A stretch of 64,000 bases of DNA from Actinophytocola xanthii (GTDB lineage: Bacteria; Actinomycetota; Actinomycetes; Mycobacteriales; Pseudonocardiaceae): contig NZ_MSIE01000040.1 in the NCBI RefSeq assembly GCF_001921205.1, positions 1 to 64,000 on the forward strand, written 5' to 3'. The position numbers were made by a program, and so were the translations under genes. This document shows, one piece after another, positions 1-7,471 of the stretch. The notes under the pieces are model-generated. The model did not search any database. It saw nothing but the letters and a program-made list of their open reading frames with translations, and had not been told where the DNA came from. Position 1 is the first letter of the stretch; each line of letters starts with the position of its first letter.

Positions 1-45
1 GAGACCGCGGCGCGCGTCCTCATCGAACGCGATCAACTTGGCCAT
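1..45 (-). CDS. groEL: Chaperonin GroEL, N-terminal fragment (cut by window edge)
   Basis: Only the first 15 codons lie in the window; they read MAKLIAFDEDARRGL, the standard opening of actinobacterial 60-kDa chaperonins. GroEL forms the cytoplasmic ATP-dependent folding chamber. The start resembles the solitary groEL2-type copy rather than the groES-linked groEL1 copy, and no groES lies on the visible upstream side, which fits a stand-alone gene. A CIRCE operator 35 bases upstream of the start codon implies HrcA control. The rest of the gene lies outside the window. Confidence 0.9.
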   Translation of the reverse strand, partial: MAKLIAFDEDARRGL

Positions 46-79
46 CTGGGGTTTGGTCCTCTCCCTGGTCGAGCACCTG

Positions 80-106
80 CTGGCACTCTCCGATCACGAG
101 TGCCAG
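80..106. promoter_or_regulatory. CIRCE element (HrcA operator) of groEL
   Basis: The arms CTGGCACTC and GAGTGCCAG are a perfect 9-bp inverted repeat around a 9-base spacer. This differs from the classic CIRCE arms (TTAGCACTC / GAGTGCTAA) only at the outermost bases. It lies upstream of groEL on the minus strand, where HrcA normally represses chaperonin genes until heat stress. Confidence 0.9.
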
Positions 107-111
107 CCACA

Positions 112-135
112 GCGTACACAAACTTGCGTGTACGC
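112..135. promoter_or_regulatory. Palindromic operator in front of TetR gene
   Basis: GCGTACAC and GTGTACGC form a perfect 8-bp inverted repeat with an 8-base spacer. A second palindrome (TTGCGT-GT-ACGCAA) overlaps its right half. The site lies 37 bases upstream of the TetR start codon, the usual position of an autoregulatory TetR operator. It also lies just beyond the CIRCE element, so the two promoters are back to back. Confidence 0.6.
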
Positions 136-171
136 AAAAATTCGCCCACGCACTTTTGCTACGCTGCACGC

Positions 172-792
172 ATGCCAGACGAGACCGGTGGGCTCCGGGA
201 ACGCAAGAAGCTCGCCACCCGAGAAGCCCTGAGCGCGGCCGCGCTGCGCCTCGCGCTCGAGCGCGGAGCGGAGAACGTGCGCGTCGACGACATCGCCGAG
301 GCGGCGGGGGTGTCGCCCCGGACCTACAACAACTACTTCTCCAGCCGGGAGCAGGCGATCGTGGCCGCCGTGACCGCCGAGCGGGCCTCGCGGGTCGCGG
401 CGGCGCTGCGTGCCCGGCCGCGCGAGGAACCGCTCGCCGAGGCGGTGACCGAGGCGGTGGTCGAGCAGTACACGAGCGAACCGGCCGGCGAGGCGCTCGC
501 CTTGATCACCTCGTCGCCGCGGCTGCGCAAGGAGTACGTGGAGGCGGCGGTCGCGATGCGGCAGCCCCTGGAGTCGGCGATCGCGGAGCGGCTCGACGGG
601 GCCGCCGCCCTGGCCCCGGCCGTGTTGGCCGCCGCGGTCTCGGCCGCGACGCGGGTCGCCCTGGCGCACTGGGTGCGCGCGAGCGACACCGGCGGCGGGT
701 TCGTCGTGGTCAGGGTCGAGCGGTCGCTACCGGACCTGCTCCGCGAGGCGCTCGCTCAGGTGGCACCGGCCCTGCGGGCGGCGCAGGGCTGA
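172..792 (+). CDS. TetR family transcriptional regulator
   Basis: A 206-residue TetR-type repressor. The N-terminal HTH (about residues 20-65) includes the recognition-helix stretch GVSPRTYNNYFSSREQAI, typical of the family. The C-terminal half is an alanine-rich helical ligand/dimer domain of the MftR-like kind. I chose the ATG at 172 (MPDETGG) because the upstream extension would run through the palindromic operator. The gene is divergent from groEL, and its stop lies 3 bases from the convergent VOC gene. No target gene is obvious, so autoregulation is the only inference the sequence supports. The ligand is unknown. Confidence 0.85.
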   Translation: MPDETGGLRERKKLATREALSAAALRLALERGAENVRVDDIAEAAGVSPRTYNNYFSSREQAIVAAVTAERASRVAAALRARPREEPLAEAVTEAVVEQYTSEPAGEALALITSSPRLRKEYVEAAVAMRQPLESAIAERLDGAAALAPAVLAAAVSAATRVALAHWVRASDTGGGFVVVRVERSLPDLLREALAQVAPALRAAQG

Positions 793-795
793 GGT

Positions 796-1440
796 TCACC
801 AGGCCGAGGTGGCCACGCATGCTTCGTTGCCCTCGACGTCGGCCAGCACCCACCAGGCCGGGGCGTGCTCGTCGGTGACCAGGCGCCCGCCGGCCGCGAC
901 CGCGGCCGCCACCCTGGCCTGGGCCTGGTCGTGCGGGACGAAGACGTCGACGTGGAGGCGGTTTCGTTGCGGCCGGGGGGCGTCGGCCTGGTTGAAGAAG
1001 AACACCGGAGCACGGAGGTGCGGATCGACCAGCTCGTCCTCGGGCGCGTCGGGGCGGGCCGGGTACCCGAGCACGGCCCGCCAGAACGGGAGAACCTCGC
1101 CGACCGCCAGCGCGTCCACGGTCACGACCAGGTTCTGCACCGCGGTCGGATCGGCCAGCGCGCCGTGCTCCCGCGCCACCGCCGAGACTTGCCGGGCCAG
1201 CTCGACCGACCGGGTGCCCAACCCGTGGCCGGTCGGGACCAGCCGCACCGTGACGCCGCCGGGCCGGAGGTCGATCGCCGGTACGTGGTCGTCCAGCGCC
1301 AGCTCCCCGAGCGCCGCCACGAGCCGCGCACCCGCCGCGAGCGACTCCGTCCGGAAGTGTGTGCAGACCAGCTGCCCGAGGACGCGCCAGTCCGCGACGG
1401 CCTCGTGGAACCGGCGCGGGGTGATCGCCTCGCCGCTCAC
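796..1440 (-). CDS. Pterin-dehydratase-like / VOC (glyoxalase-like) two-domain protein
   Basis: A 214-residue soluble protein with two parts. Residues 1 to about 95 resemble a 4a-hydroxytetrahydrobiopterin dehydratase fold (ITPRRFHEAV...DWRVLG..., then HVPAIDLRPGGVTVRL). Residues about 100-214 form a glyoxalase/VOC domain with VDALAVGEVLPFWRAVLGY and a C-terminal DVEGNEACVAT signature. Such fusions are common in actinobacteria and mostly uncharacterised, so no substrate is assigned. The start is GTG (1440). It converges with the TetR gene with a 3-base gap. Confidence 0.75.
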   Translation of the reverse strand: MSGEAITPRRFHEAVADWRVLGQLVCTHFRTESLAAGARLVAALGELALDDHVPAIDLRPGGVTVRLVPTGHGLGTRSVELARQVSAVAREHGALADPTAVQNLVVTVDALAVGEVLPFWRAVLGYPARPDAPEDELVDPHLRAPVFFFNQADAPRPQRNRLHVDVFVPHDQAQARVAAAVAAGGRLVTDEHAPAWWVLADVEGNEACVATSAW

Positions 1441-1524
1441 GCGAGGAGCCGCGCGGCTTCGGTCCCGTCATTGATCACCACGTGATTGTGGCAGCCGCCC
1501 GCGCAGGCCCGGCCGGCACCTGAG

Positions 1525-1546
1525 CCGGCACCCCGGACGGTGCCGG
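1525..1546. other. Perfect inverted repeat before the 1548 ORF
   Basis: CCGGCACC-CCGGAC-GGTGCCGG is an 8-bp perfect stem with a 6-base loop, ending one base before the putative GTG at 1548. It could be an operator or an RNA hairpin hiding that start. Its position makes the exact start of the next gene uncertain. Confidence 0.4.
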
Positions 1547-1547
1547 C

Positions 1548-2087
1548 GTGCGCGAGACTGGCGACGTGCGCGAGTCCATCACGCGGGTCGTTCCGCGGGT
1601 TCTGCTCGGCGGGGTGCTGCTGCTCGGCTTCGCGTGCCTGGTCACGGGGATCGGCCAGCGGGGGGACGTGCGCAACGCCTACGAGGTCGGGTTCGGGCAG
1701 TCGGGGGACCGGTGCGAGGCGTCGGTCGACGTGCATCTGGACGTCGAGACGGGCGAGGCGATGAGCTGCACGAACCTGAACACCTCGTTCGGGGCGCCGT
1801 TCGCGTTCTCGGGGTTCACCGCCGGGCAGAACGAGGAGGTCGCCGCGTTGGTCGAACGGCTGGGCGACGGCGGCCTGAGCGAGGGCGAGCAGCGGCGCAT
1901 CCAGGACCGGGTGGACGAGCTCGCGGCCACCGTCCCGGCGGAGAACCGGCCCTACCACTACTCGGGCCTGTGGGGCACCGGCCTCGCACTGCTCGGAGGT
2001 GGGATCATCGTCGCCGGGCTGGTGCTGTTCCTCCTGCTGCGGCGGCGGTTGGAGTCGCTGCTCGGCCGGCTGCCCTGGCCCAGGTGA
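1548..2087 (+). CDS. Two-TM hypothetical membrane protein
   Basis: A 179-residue protein with hydrophobic segments near residues 15-36 (VVPRVLLGGVLLLGFACLVTG) and 145-165 (GLALLGGGIIVAGLVLFLLL), followed by an Arg-rich end. Between them lies an extracytoplasmic loop of about 100 residues with two Cys (DRCEAS, MSCTNL). I do not recognise the family. GTG at 1548 is the longest start; GTG at 1566 is an alternative, and neither has a strong ribosome binding site. The gene converges with the methyltransferase at 2111. Confidence 0.6.
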   Translation: MRETGDVRESITRVVPRVLLGGVLLLGFACLVTGIGQRGDVRNAYEVGFGQSGDRCEASVDVHLDVETGEAMSCTNLNTSFGAPFAFSGFTAGQNEEVAALVERLGDGGLSEGEQRRIQDRVDELAATVPAENRPYHYSGLWGTGLALLGGGIIVAGLVLFLLLRRRLESLLGRLPWPR

Positions 2088-2110
2088 AACGGCTCATGTG
2101 ACACGTCAGC

Positions 2111-2746
2111 TCAGGAACCAGTCCGATCACGGTCGCCATTGTCCCGGCGAGCCACCAGCACCACGTCGTTGACGTGTCCGGAGCCGGGAGGAGCCGGACT
2201 CACCCGTTCCCGAACCTCGTTGGCCAGCACCGTCCACCCCGCGCCCAGCTGCGCGGCGATCTCGTCGCAGTCGTAGTACAGGCTGGGGTCGGCGGCGGGG
2301 TCCTCGGCGGGAACCGCGTGGTCGCGGACGTCGTGGTTGCCCACCAGCAGGGTCCCGCCGGGCGCCACGGCGGCCAGGATGCCGTGCAGGCCAGCATGGT
2401 TCGGCCGGCGCGGAATCGGGCAGTACATGGCCACGACGAGGTCGAAGGAAGCTGCCGGCGGCGCGGTGGCCGTCAGGTCGGCATGCGTCCAGCTGATCCG
2501 GTCCGCCCCCGGCCGGGACGCGGCCGCGGCGACCGCCCGCGCCAGGGCGACCCGGGAGATGTCGACAGCGGTCACGAACCAGCCGCGGCTCGCCAACCAC
2601 AGCGCGTCCCCGCCCTCGCCGCAGCCGACGTCGAGTGCCTGCCCCGGCGGAAGGTCCGCCGCCTCGACGACGAGCACCCCGTTGGGCTCGCCGCTCCACA
2701 GCCGCGTCGCGCCGCCGTACCTGGCGTCCCAGTATCGCTCGTCCAC
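2111..2746 (-). CDS. Class I SAM-dependent methyltransferase
   Basis: 211 residues. The Rossmann SAM-binding motif ALDVGCGEGGDALWLA (about residues 38-53) is followed by the acidic residue of strand 2 (VTAVDIS) and SWTHADLT, with the motif-IV-like FDLVVAMYCPI. This matches the small tellurite-resistance/thiopurine-like methyltransferases (Methyltransf_25 type). It starts with GTG at 2746 behind a GAGGTGGG ribosome binding site. Substrate unknown; no neighbour suggests one. Confidence 0.8.
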   Translation of the reverse strand: MDERYWDARYGGATRLWSGEPNGVLVVEAADLPPGQALDVGCGEGGDALWLASRGWFVTAVDISRVALARAVAAAASRPGADRISWTHADLTATAPPAASFDLVVAMYCPIPRRPNHAGLHGILAAVAPGGTLLVGNHDVRDHAVPAEDPAADPSLYYDCDEIAAQLGAGWTVLANEVRERVSPAPPGSGHVNDVVLVARRDNGDRDRTGS

Positions 2747-2923
2747 TTCTCGCCCACCTCGCTCTCGCGACCACAGTGCACCCCGCCGCGCGGGATCGCC
2801 AACGAAGGTTGCCGGGACCGCAAACCGGGTCCGGTTGCTTGCAGAAGCAACGCACCGCGTCTCCGCGGCGTCCTACGGGGTGGCGTCGCGTGATCACCAC
2901 GTGACACTGGGGAAAGGAGTTCC

Positions 2924-3742
2924 ATGGGTATGAGGTCACTGGTCCGTACCGGCCAGGCGTTAGGCCTGGTCGCCGCGACCGCGTCCGTGATCGTCCTGGG
3001 GGCGTCGCCGGCCAGCGCGGAGCCGCCGACGAACGACACCATCGAGAACGCCGTCGAGATCACCGCCGTGCCGTTCACCGACACCGTGGACACGACCGAG
3101 GCGACCACCGACGCGGAGGACGCCGCCGTCAACGCCTCGTGTGGCGCACCGGTCACCAACGGCAGCGTCTGGTACCGCCTGGAGGCCACGGCCCCCGCCT
3201 ATCTCGTCGACGTGTCGCAGTCCGACTTCGCCGCCGGCGTGATCGTGGCGACCGGGACGCCGGGCAACCTGTCCCTGGTCAGCTGCGGCCCGCAGTCGAT
3301 CGGGTTCGAGGCTGTCGAGGGTGAGACCTACTACGTCATGGCGTTCAGCGACGACCCGGCGGTGGTCGGCGGACAGCTGGTCATCGAGGTGCGGGAGTCG
3401 GGTCCGGCCCCGAAGGTGTCGATGACCGTCGACGAGGTGGGTCGGGTGAACCGCGAGACCGGCGCGGCGACCATCTCCGGCACCTACACCTGCGTCGGCG
3501 AGGCCGACCTCACGCTGGTCCAGGGCCGGCTGTCGCAGGAACAGGAGCAGGGCAACGTGGTCGGTGACTTCGAGCAGCTCGAGCTGGGCTGCGACGGCGT
3601 CACGGAGTGGAGCGCCGAGATCGTCCCGGAGAGCGGCAGCTTCCAGCGGGGGTTGGCCGCGACGTACGCGCTCTCGGCCGGCTGCAACGCGATCGGCTGC
3701 AACACCTACGAGACGATCGAGGTCGTCCGCCTCCGCCGCTGA
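2924..3742 (+). CDS. Secreted hypothetical protein
   Basis: 272 residues. An N-terminal Sec signal peptide is clear (charged MGMRSLVR, hydrophobic core LGLVAATASVIVLGA, cleavage around SPASA-EPP). The first mature domain (about 30-155) is a beta-rich module with two Cys (ASCGAP, VSCGPQ) like prealbumin/PPC-type extracellular domains. The second (about 165-272) has four Cys (YTCVGE, LGCDGV, AGCNAIGCN), reminiscent of DUF6299-type secreted domains. Start ATG at 2924 follows GGAAAGGAG. A hairpin terminator follows the stop. Function unknown. Confidence 0.8.
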   Translation: MGMRSLVRTGQALGLVAATASVIVLGASPASAEPPTNDTIENAVEITAVPFTDTVDTTEATTDAEDAAVNASCGAPVTNGSVWYRLEATAPAYLVDVSQSDFAAGVIVATGTPGNLSLVSCGPQSIGFEAVEGETYYVMAFSDDPAVVGGQLVIEVRESGPAPKVSMTVDEVGRVNRETGAATISGTYTCVGEADLTLVQGRLSQEQEQGNVVGDFEQLELGCDGVTEWSAEIVPESGSFQRGLAATYALSAGCNAIGCNTYETIEVVRLRR

Positions 3743-3763
3743 CGCTGACGCTGGTAGAGAACA

Positions 3764-3800
3764 CCGGGGCGGGACGGGTGCTCGATCCGTTCCGCCCCGG
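3764..3800 (+). terminator. Intrinsic-type terminator hairpin
   Basis: CCGGGGCGGGA and TTCCGCCCCGG pair as an 11-bp stem with one mismatch and a 15-base loop, 21 bases after the stop at 3742. It is GC-rich without a U-tract, as usual in actinobacteria. Confidence 0.6.
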
Positions 3801-3805
3801 CACCT

Positions 3806-3821
3806 TGTCTACTTTGGACTA
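3806..3821. promoter_or_regulatory. Operator-like site 1 upstream of the glycosyltransferase
   Basis: TGTCTACTTTGGACTA matches, in inverse orientation, 14 of 16 bases of the element at 4994-5009 between this operon's two genes. It lies 36 bases before the GTG start, inside the expected promoter. A shared regulator site is the simplest reading. Confidence 0.4.
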
Positions 3822-3857
3822 AGACGGGCAGGGCGGGCCGTGGAGTAGGTTCGGTGC

Positions 3858-5006
3858 GTGCGCCTGCTCTTCTCCGCCCGCCCCGCCCACGGCCACCTCC
3901 ACCCGTTGCTGCCACTCGCCCTCGCGGCGCGCGCCGCCGGGCACGAGGTGACCTTCGCCACCGGCGCCGCGTTTCTGCCCCGGCTGCGTCAGGAGGGCTT
4001 CGAGGTCCACGAGGCCGGCATCGGGGTCGCCGAGGCGGAGGCCGAGGCCCGGCGCCGGTGTGGGGACGGCGCCGACCCCATCGAGCTCATCCTCACGATG
4101 TTCACCGACGTCCTCCCCCGTCGGACCTCCACCGATCTGGACCCCGTGCTGGCCGACCGGCGCCCCGATCTCGTCGTCTACGAGCAGAGCGACGTCGGCG
4201 CGGTCGCGGCCGCGCGCCGGGCGGGGGTGCCCGCCGTGTCCCACATCATCGGCCGGTCACTGCCGGACCCGGTCCGGGCGCGGGCCGCCGAGCGGCTGGC
4301 CTGGGTGTGGGAGGGCGAGACGCCGCACGACCCGCTGGCCGGCGACCGCTGCCTGGACATCTGGCCGCCGAGTCTGCGGGATCCGTCCACCCACGCCATC
4401 CCGACCAGGATCCCGGTCCGGCCGACGCCGTGGAGCGGAGCGGCTCCGCTGCCCGAGATCGCCACCGCGCCGCGCGAGCGGCCGCTGGTCTACCTCACGC
4501 TGGGCACGGTGGCGTTCGGCGCCGTGGAGACGCTGCGGACAGCGGTCGAGGGGTTGTCCCGGCTGCCGGTGGACGTCCTGGTCGCGACCGGCCCTGGCGA
4601 CCCGGCGGCGCTGGGCGAGGTGCCCGCGTCGGTCCAGGTCGAGGGTTTCGTCGACCAGGCCCGCCTGCTGCCACACGTCGACCTGGTCGTACACCACGGC
4701 GGGACGGGGACGCTGCTGGGCGCGTTCGCCGCCGGCCTGCCCCAGCTCCTCCTCCCGCGGGGCGCCGACCAGTTCGTCAACGCCGAGGTGGTGGCGGAGC
4801 TCGGCGCCGGCCGCCGCCTGGTCGGTCCGGAGGTCACCGCCGAGGCGGTGACCGAGCAGGCACGCGCGCTCCTCGCCGACGCCACGGCGGCCGAGACCGC
4901 GACGCGCGTCGCCGCCGAGATCGCCGAGATGCCGGCGCCGGCGGACGTCGTACCCGCCCTGATCGAGCTCGCCGGCACCCGACCGGAACCCTCTAGTCCA
5001 CTGTAG
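3858..5006 (+). CDS. Glycosyltransferase, MGT/UGT-like (GT1 family)
   Basis: 382 residues. N-terminal acceptor domain opens with RLLFSARPAHGHLHPLLPLA, the standard beginning of macrolide-type GT1 enzymes. The C-terminal donor domain has VVHHGGTGTLLGAF (about residues 275-290) and LPRGADQFVNAE, the nucleotide-sugar binding signature. It should transfer a sugar from an NDP-sugar to a small hydrophobic acceptor in the cytoplasm; the acceptor is unknown. Start GTG at 3858. The stop codon lies inside an operator-like repeat, 25 bases before the FAD oxidoreductase gene, so the two are probably one operon. Confidence 0.85.
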   Translation: MRLLFSARPAHGHLHPLLPLALAARAAGHEVTFATGAAFLPRLRQEGFEVHEAGIGVAEAEAEARRRCGDGADPIELILTMFTDVLPRRTSTDLDPVLADRRPDLVVYEQSDVGAVAAARRAGVPAVSHIIGRSLPDPVRARAAERLAWVWEGETPHDPLAGDRCLDIWPPSLRDPSTHAIPTRIPVRPTPWSGAAPLPEIATAPRERPLVYLTLGTVAFGAVETLRTAVEGLSRLPVDVLVATGPGDPAALGEVPASVQVEGFVDQARLLPHVDLVVHHGGTGTLLGAFAAGLPQLLLPRGADQFVNAEVVAELGAGRRLVGPEVTAEAVTEQARALLADATAAETATRVAAEIAEMPAPADVVPALIELAGTRPEPSSPL

Positions 5007-5009
5007 ACA
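4994..5009. promoter_or_regulatory. Operator-like site 2 between glycosyltransferase and oxidoreductase
   Basis: TAGTCCACTGTAGACA is an imperfect palindrome (GTCCAC/GTAGAC halves) and the inverse counterpart of the site at 3806-3821. The glycosyltransferase stop codon TAG is embedded in it, and the next start codon follows 22 bases later. Confidence 0.4.
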
Positions 5010-5031
5010 GTCGGGAGACGGGAGTGGCGCC

Positions 5032-6150
5032 ATGGCCGAGCACGTCGTCGTCGTCGGGGCCGGGGTGTACGGGGCCGCGGTGGCCGCCGCGCTGAGCCGA
5101 CGAGGTGCGCACGTCAGCGTCGTGGAGGCCGCCACGCCGGCAGGCGGGACCTCCGGAGCCACGTTCTCCTGGACCAACTCCTGCGGCAAGCAGCCACGGT
5201 CCTACCACGACCTCTCGGTCGCGGCGATGGCGGCACACCGGCGGCTCGCGGCCGAGGTAGCCGGCAGCGACTGGTACCACGGCGGCGGCAACCTGGAGTG
5301 GGCCGGCGACGACGCGGCGCTCGCCCGGCTGCGCGCGAAGGTGGCCGGGGTCCTCGACTACGGGTACCGGGCACGCTGGCTGGACCGGGAGGCGGTGCTG
5401 CGCCTCGAGCCCGACCTCGACCCGGCCGCCCTCCCGGCCGAGGAGATCGCCTACTTCCCCGACGAGGGCTGGGTGGACCCGGCTCGCCTGGTCGACCACC
5501 TCCTCTCGGTCGCCACGTCCCGGGGCGCCGAACTCGTCCGCGACGCCGTGACCGGGCTGGACGTGTCCGGCGAAGCCGTGCGTGCCGTGCGGCTCTCCTC
5601 GGGGGATCGGCTCGCGACCGACGCCATGGTGAACTGCGCCGGCCCGTGGGCGGCCGGGATCGCCGAGCTCGCCGGCCTGCCCCTGCCCATGCGCAACACC
5701 CGCGGGGTGCTCGTGCACACCTCGCCGGTCGCGGTCGGGATCTCCCGGGTGGTGCACGCCCCGGAGGTCCACCTGCGGCCCGACCGGGCCGACCGGGTGC
5801 TGCTGCACTCCGAGGAGATCGACGGCGCGGCCCGGGTGACCGAGAGCGGCGAGCCCGACGTGCCGCCGGCAGCCGTCGACCGGGTGCTCGCGGCCGGTGC
5901 CGCGCTCTACCGAGGGCTCAGCGCGGCGACCGTGGCGAGTGTGCGGGTCGGCGACCGGCCCATCCCCGGCGACGGGTTACCGGTACTGGGACGGGTGGCC
6001 CGGCTGCCCAACTTCCACTTCGCCGTCTCGCACAGCGGCGCGACGCTGTGCGTGCACGCGGGGGAGCTGGTGGCGGCCGAGGTCCTCGGCGAGGACGTCG
6101 GCGATGCGCTGGCCCCGTTCCGGGTCGAACGGCTGCTCCCGGCCGGGTGA
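5032..6150 (+). CDS. FAD-dependent oxidoreductase (DAO family)
   Basis: 372 residues. The N-terminal dinucleotide-binding motif VVVVGAGVYGAAVAAALSRRG ends in the acidic ribose-binding strand VVEA. A central DAO substrate domain follows, and the C-terminal FAD motif includes GDRPIPGDGLPVLG and HSGATLCVHAGELVA. Glycine oxidase, sarcosine oxidase and D-amino-acid dehydrogenase share this architecture, so the expected reaction is FAD-linked oxidation of an amine or amino acid; the substrate cannot be read. ATG at 5032 follows CGGGAG. Likely cotranscribed with the glycosyltransferase and convergent with the kinase at 6159. Confidence 0.8.
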   Translation: MAEHVVVVGAGVYGAAVAAALSRRGAHVSVVEAATPAGGTSGATFSWTNSCGKQPRSYHDLSVAAMAAHRRLAAEVAGSDWYHGGGNLEWAGDDAALARLRAKVAGVLDYGYRARWLDREAVLRLEPDLDPAALPAEEIAYFPDEGWVDPARLVDHLLSVATSRGAELVRDAVTGLDVSGEAVRAVRLSSGDRLATDAMVNCAGPWAAGIAELAGLPLPMRNTRGVLVHTSPVAVGISRVVHAPEVHLRPDRADRVLLHSEEIDGAARVTESGEPDVPPAAVDRVLAAGAALYRGLSAATVASVRVGDRPIPGDGLPVLGRVARLPNFHFAVSHSGATLCVHAGELVAAEVLGEDVGDALAPFRVERLLPAG

Positions 6151-6158
6151 GCGCCGGG

Positions 6159-7361
6159 TCACCACCAGGGGCGGTCCTCGTCCGGGCCGTGCACGGGCAC
6201 CTCGACGCTGACCGTGGTGCCGCCCCGCCGCCGCGCGCGGGCGGTGACCGACCCGCAGTGCGCCTCGACGATTCCCTGGGTGATCGCCAGGCCCAGGCCC
6301 GCCCCGCCCGGCGCCGCCGTTCCCAGCTGCACGAAGGGCTCGAAGATCCGGTCCAGCTCGTGCTGGGGCACGCCGGGGCCGCGGTCGGAGACCTCGATCC
6401 GGACCATGTCGTCGACCAGCTCGCCGTCGACCACCACCGCGGCCCCGGGCGGTGACACCCGCACCGCGTTCGCCAGCAGGTTGGTCAGCACCTGGACCAG
6501 CCGGTCGTGGTCGCAGCGCAGCCAGATCCGGGGTGGCGCGGCGTGCAGCGTGATCTGGGCACAGCGGGCGACCTCGGCGACCGACTCGACCGCCGACCCG
6601 ACGATCGCCGCCAGCTCGTACTGGTCCAGCCGCAGCCGCAGCGCCCCGTGCTGGAGGCGGGAGTACACCAGCACGTCGTCGGCCAGGCGGATGAGCCGCT
6701 TGGTGTTGTTGACCGCGACCCCGACCAGCTGGTCCACCTCCGGCGACAGCTCTCCCATCTGCCCGGAGGAGATCAGCTCGAGTGAGCCGCTAACCGAGGT
6801 GAGCGGGGTGCGCAGCTCGTGGCTCACCATCGAGACGAAGTCGGTGCGGGAGCGCTGGACCCGCTCGTTCTGGCGTTCGGTCTGCACGGCGACCAGCTCG
6901 AGCTCGGCCCACCGGGCCAGACCGGTGAGCCGTTCCCGGTCCCTGCGGTCGAACGTGCGCGGCTCGGTGTCGGCGGCGCAGAGCGTACCGAGCAGCTGGC
7001 CGGACGGGTCGCGCAGCGGCTGGCCGGCGTAGAACCGGATGTGCGGCGACTTGACCACCGTGGGGTGGTCGGAGAACCGAAGGTCGTTCACCGCGTCGTT
7101 GATCACGAGCAGGTCGCCGAGCTTGAGCGCGTAGGTGCACAGCGACTCGCTCCGCGGCGTCTGCTCGAACGGTACCCCCACGCGGGACTTGAGAAACTGC
7201 CGGTCCAGCGCCATCAACGACAGGAACGCCATCGGCACGCCGAGGATGTCGCGCACCAACCGGGTGATGCGGTCGAACCGCTCCTCCGGCTGGGTGTCCA
7301 GCAGCTCGAGCGCCCGTACCGCGCCGGCCCGAACCAGCTCGGCGTCCCACCGCACCGACAC
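6159..7361 (-). CDS. GAF-domain sensor histidine kinase
   Basis: 400 residues, apparently cytoplasmic (no membrane segment). A GAF sensor domain (about 20-160, with LCTYALKLGDLLVINDA and IRFYAGQPL) is followed by HisKA with SMVSHELRTPLTS (phospho-acceptor His near residue 180). The HATPase_c has the N box NLLANAV, G1 DRGPGVP and G2 GGAGLGLAI. Start GTG at 7361 has a GGGAGGT site 6 bases upstream; the open frame continues far upstream, but that part is antisense to the antiporter gene. No response regulator is adjacent, so it is an orphan kinase. The ligand of the GAF domain is unknown. Confidence 0.9.
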   Translation of the reverse strand: MSVRWDAELVRAGAVRALELLDTQPEERFDRITRLVRDILGVPMAFLSLMALDRQFLKSRVGVPFEQTPRSESLCTYALKLGDLLVINDAVNDLRFSDHPTVVKSPHIRFYAGQPLRDPSGQLLGTLCAADTEPRTFDRRDRERLTGLARWAELELVAVQTERQNERVQRSRTDFVSMVSHELRTPLTSVSGSLELISSGQMGELSPEVDQLVGVAVNNTKRLIRLADDVLVYSRLQHGALRLRLDQYELAAIVGSAVESVAEVARCAQITLHAAPPRIWLRCDHDRLVQVLTNLLANAVRVSPPGAAVVVDGELVDDMVRIEVSDRGPGVPQHELDRIFEPFVQLGTAAPGGAGLGLAITQGIVEAHCGSVTARARRRGGTTVSVEVPVHGPDEDRPWW

Positions 7362-7471
7362 GCCGACACCTCCCGCCCTGGCACCGGTGCCATGCGACCA
7401 CGCGACGGCCGCGGATGTCCACCTAGGACACACGATCGGGTGAGGGACGACCACCAGCTCGGCGGCGGTGG

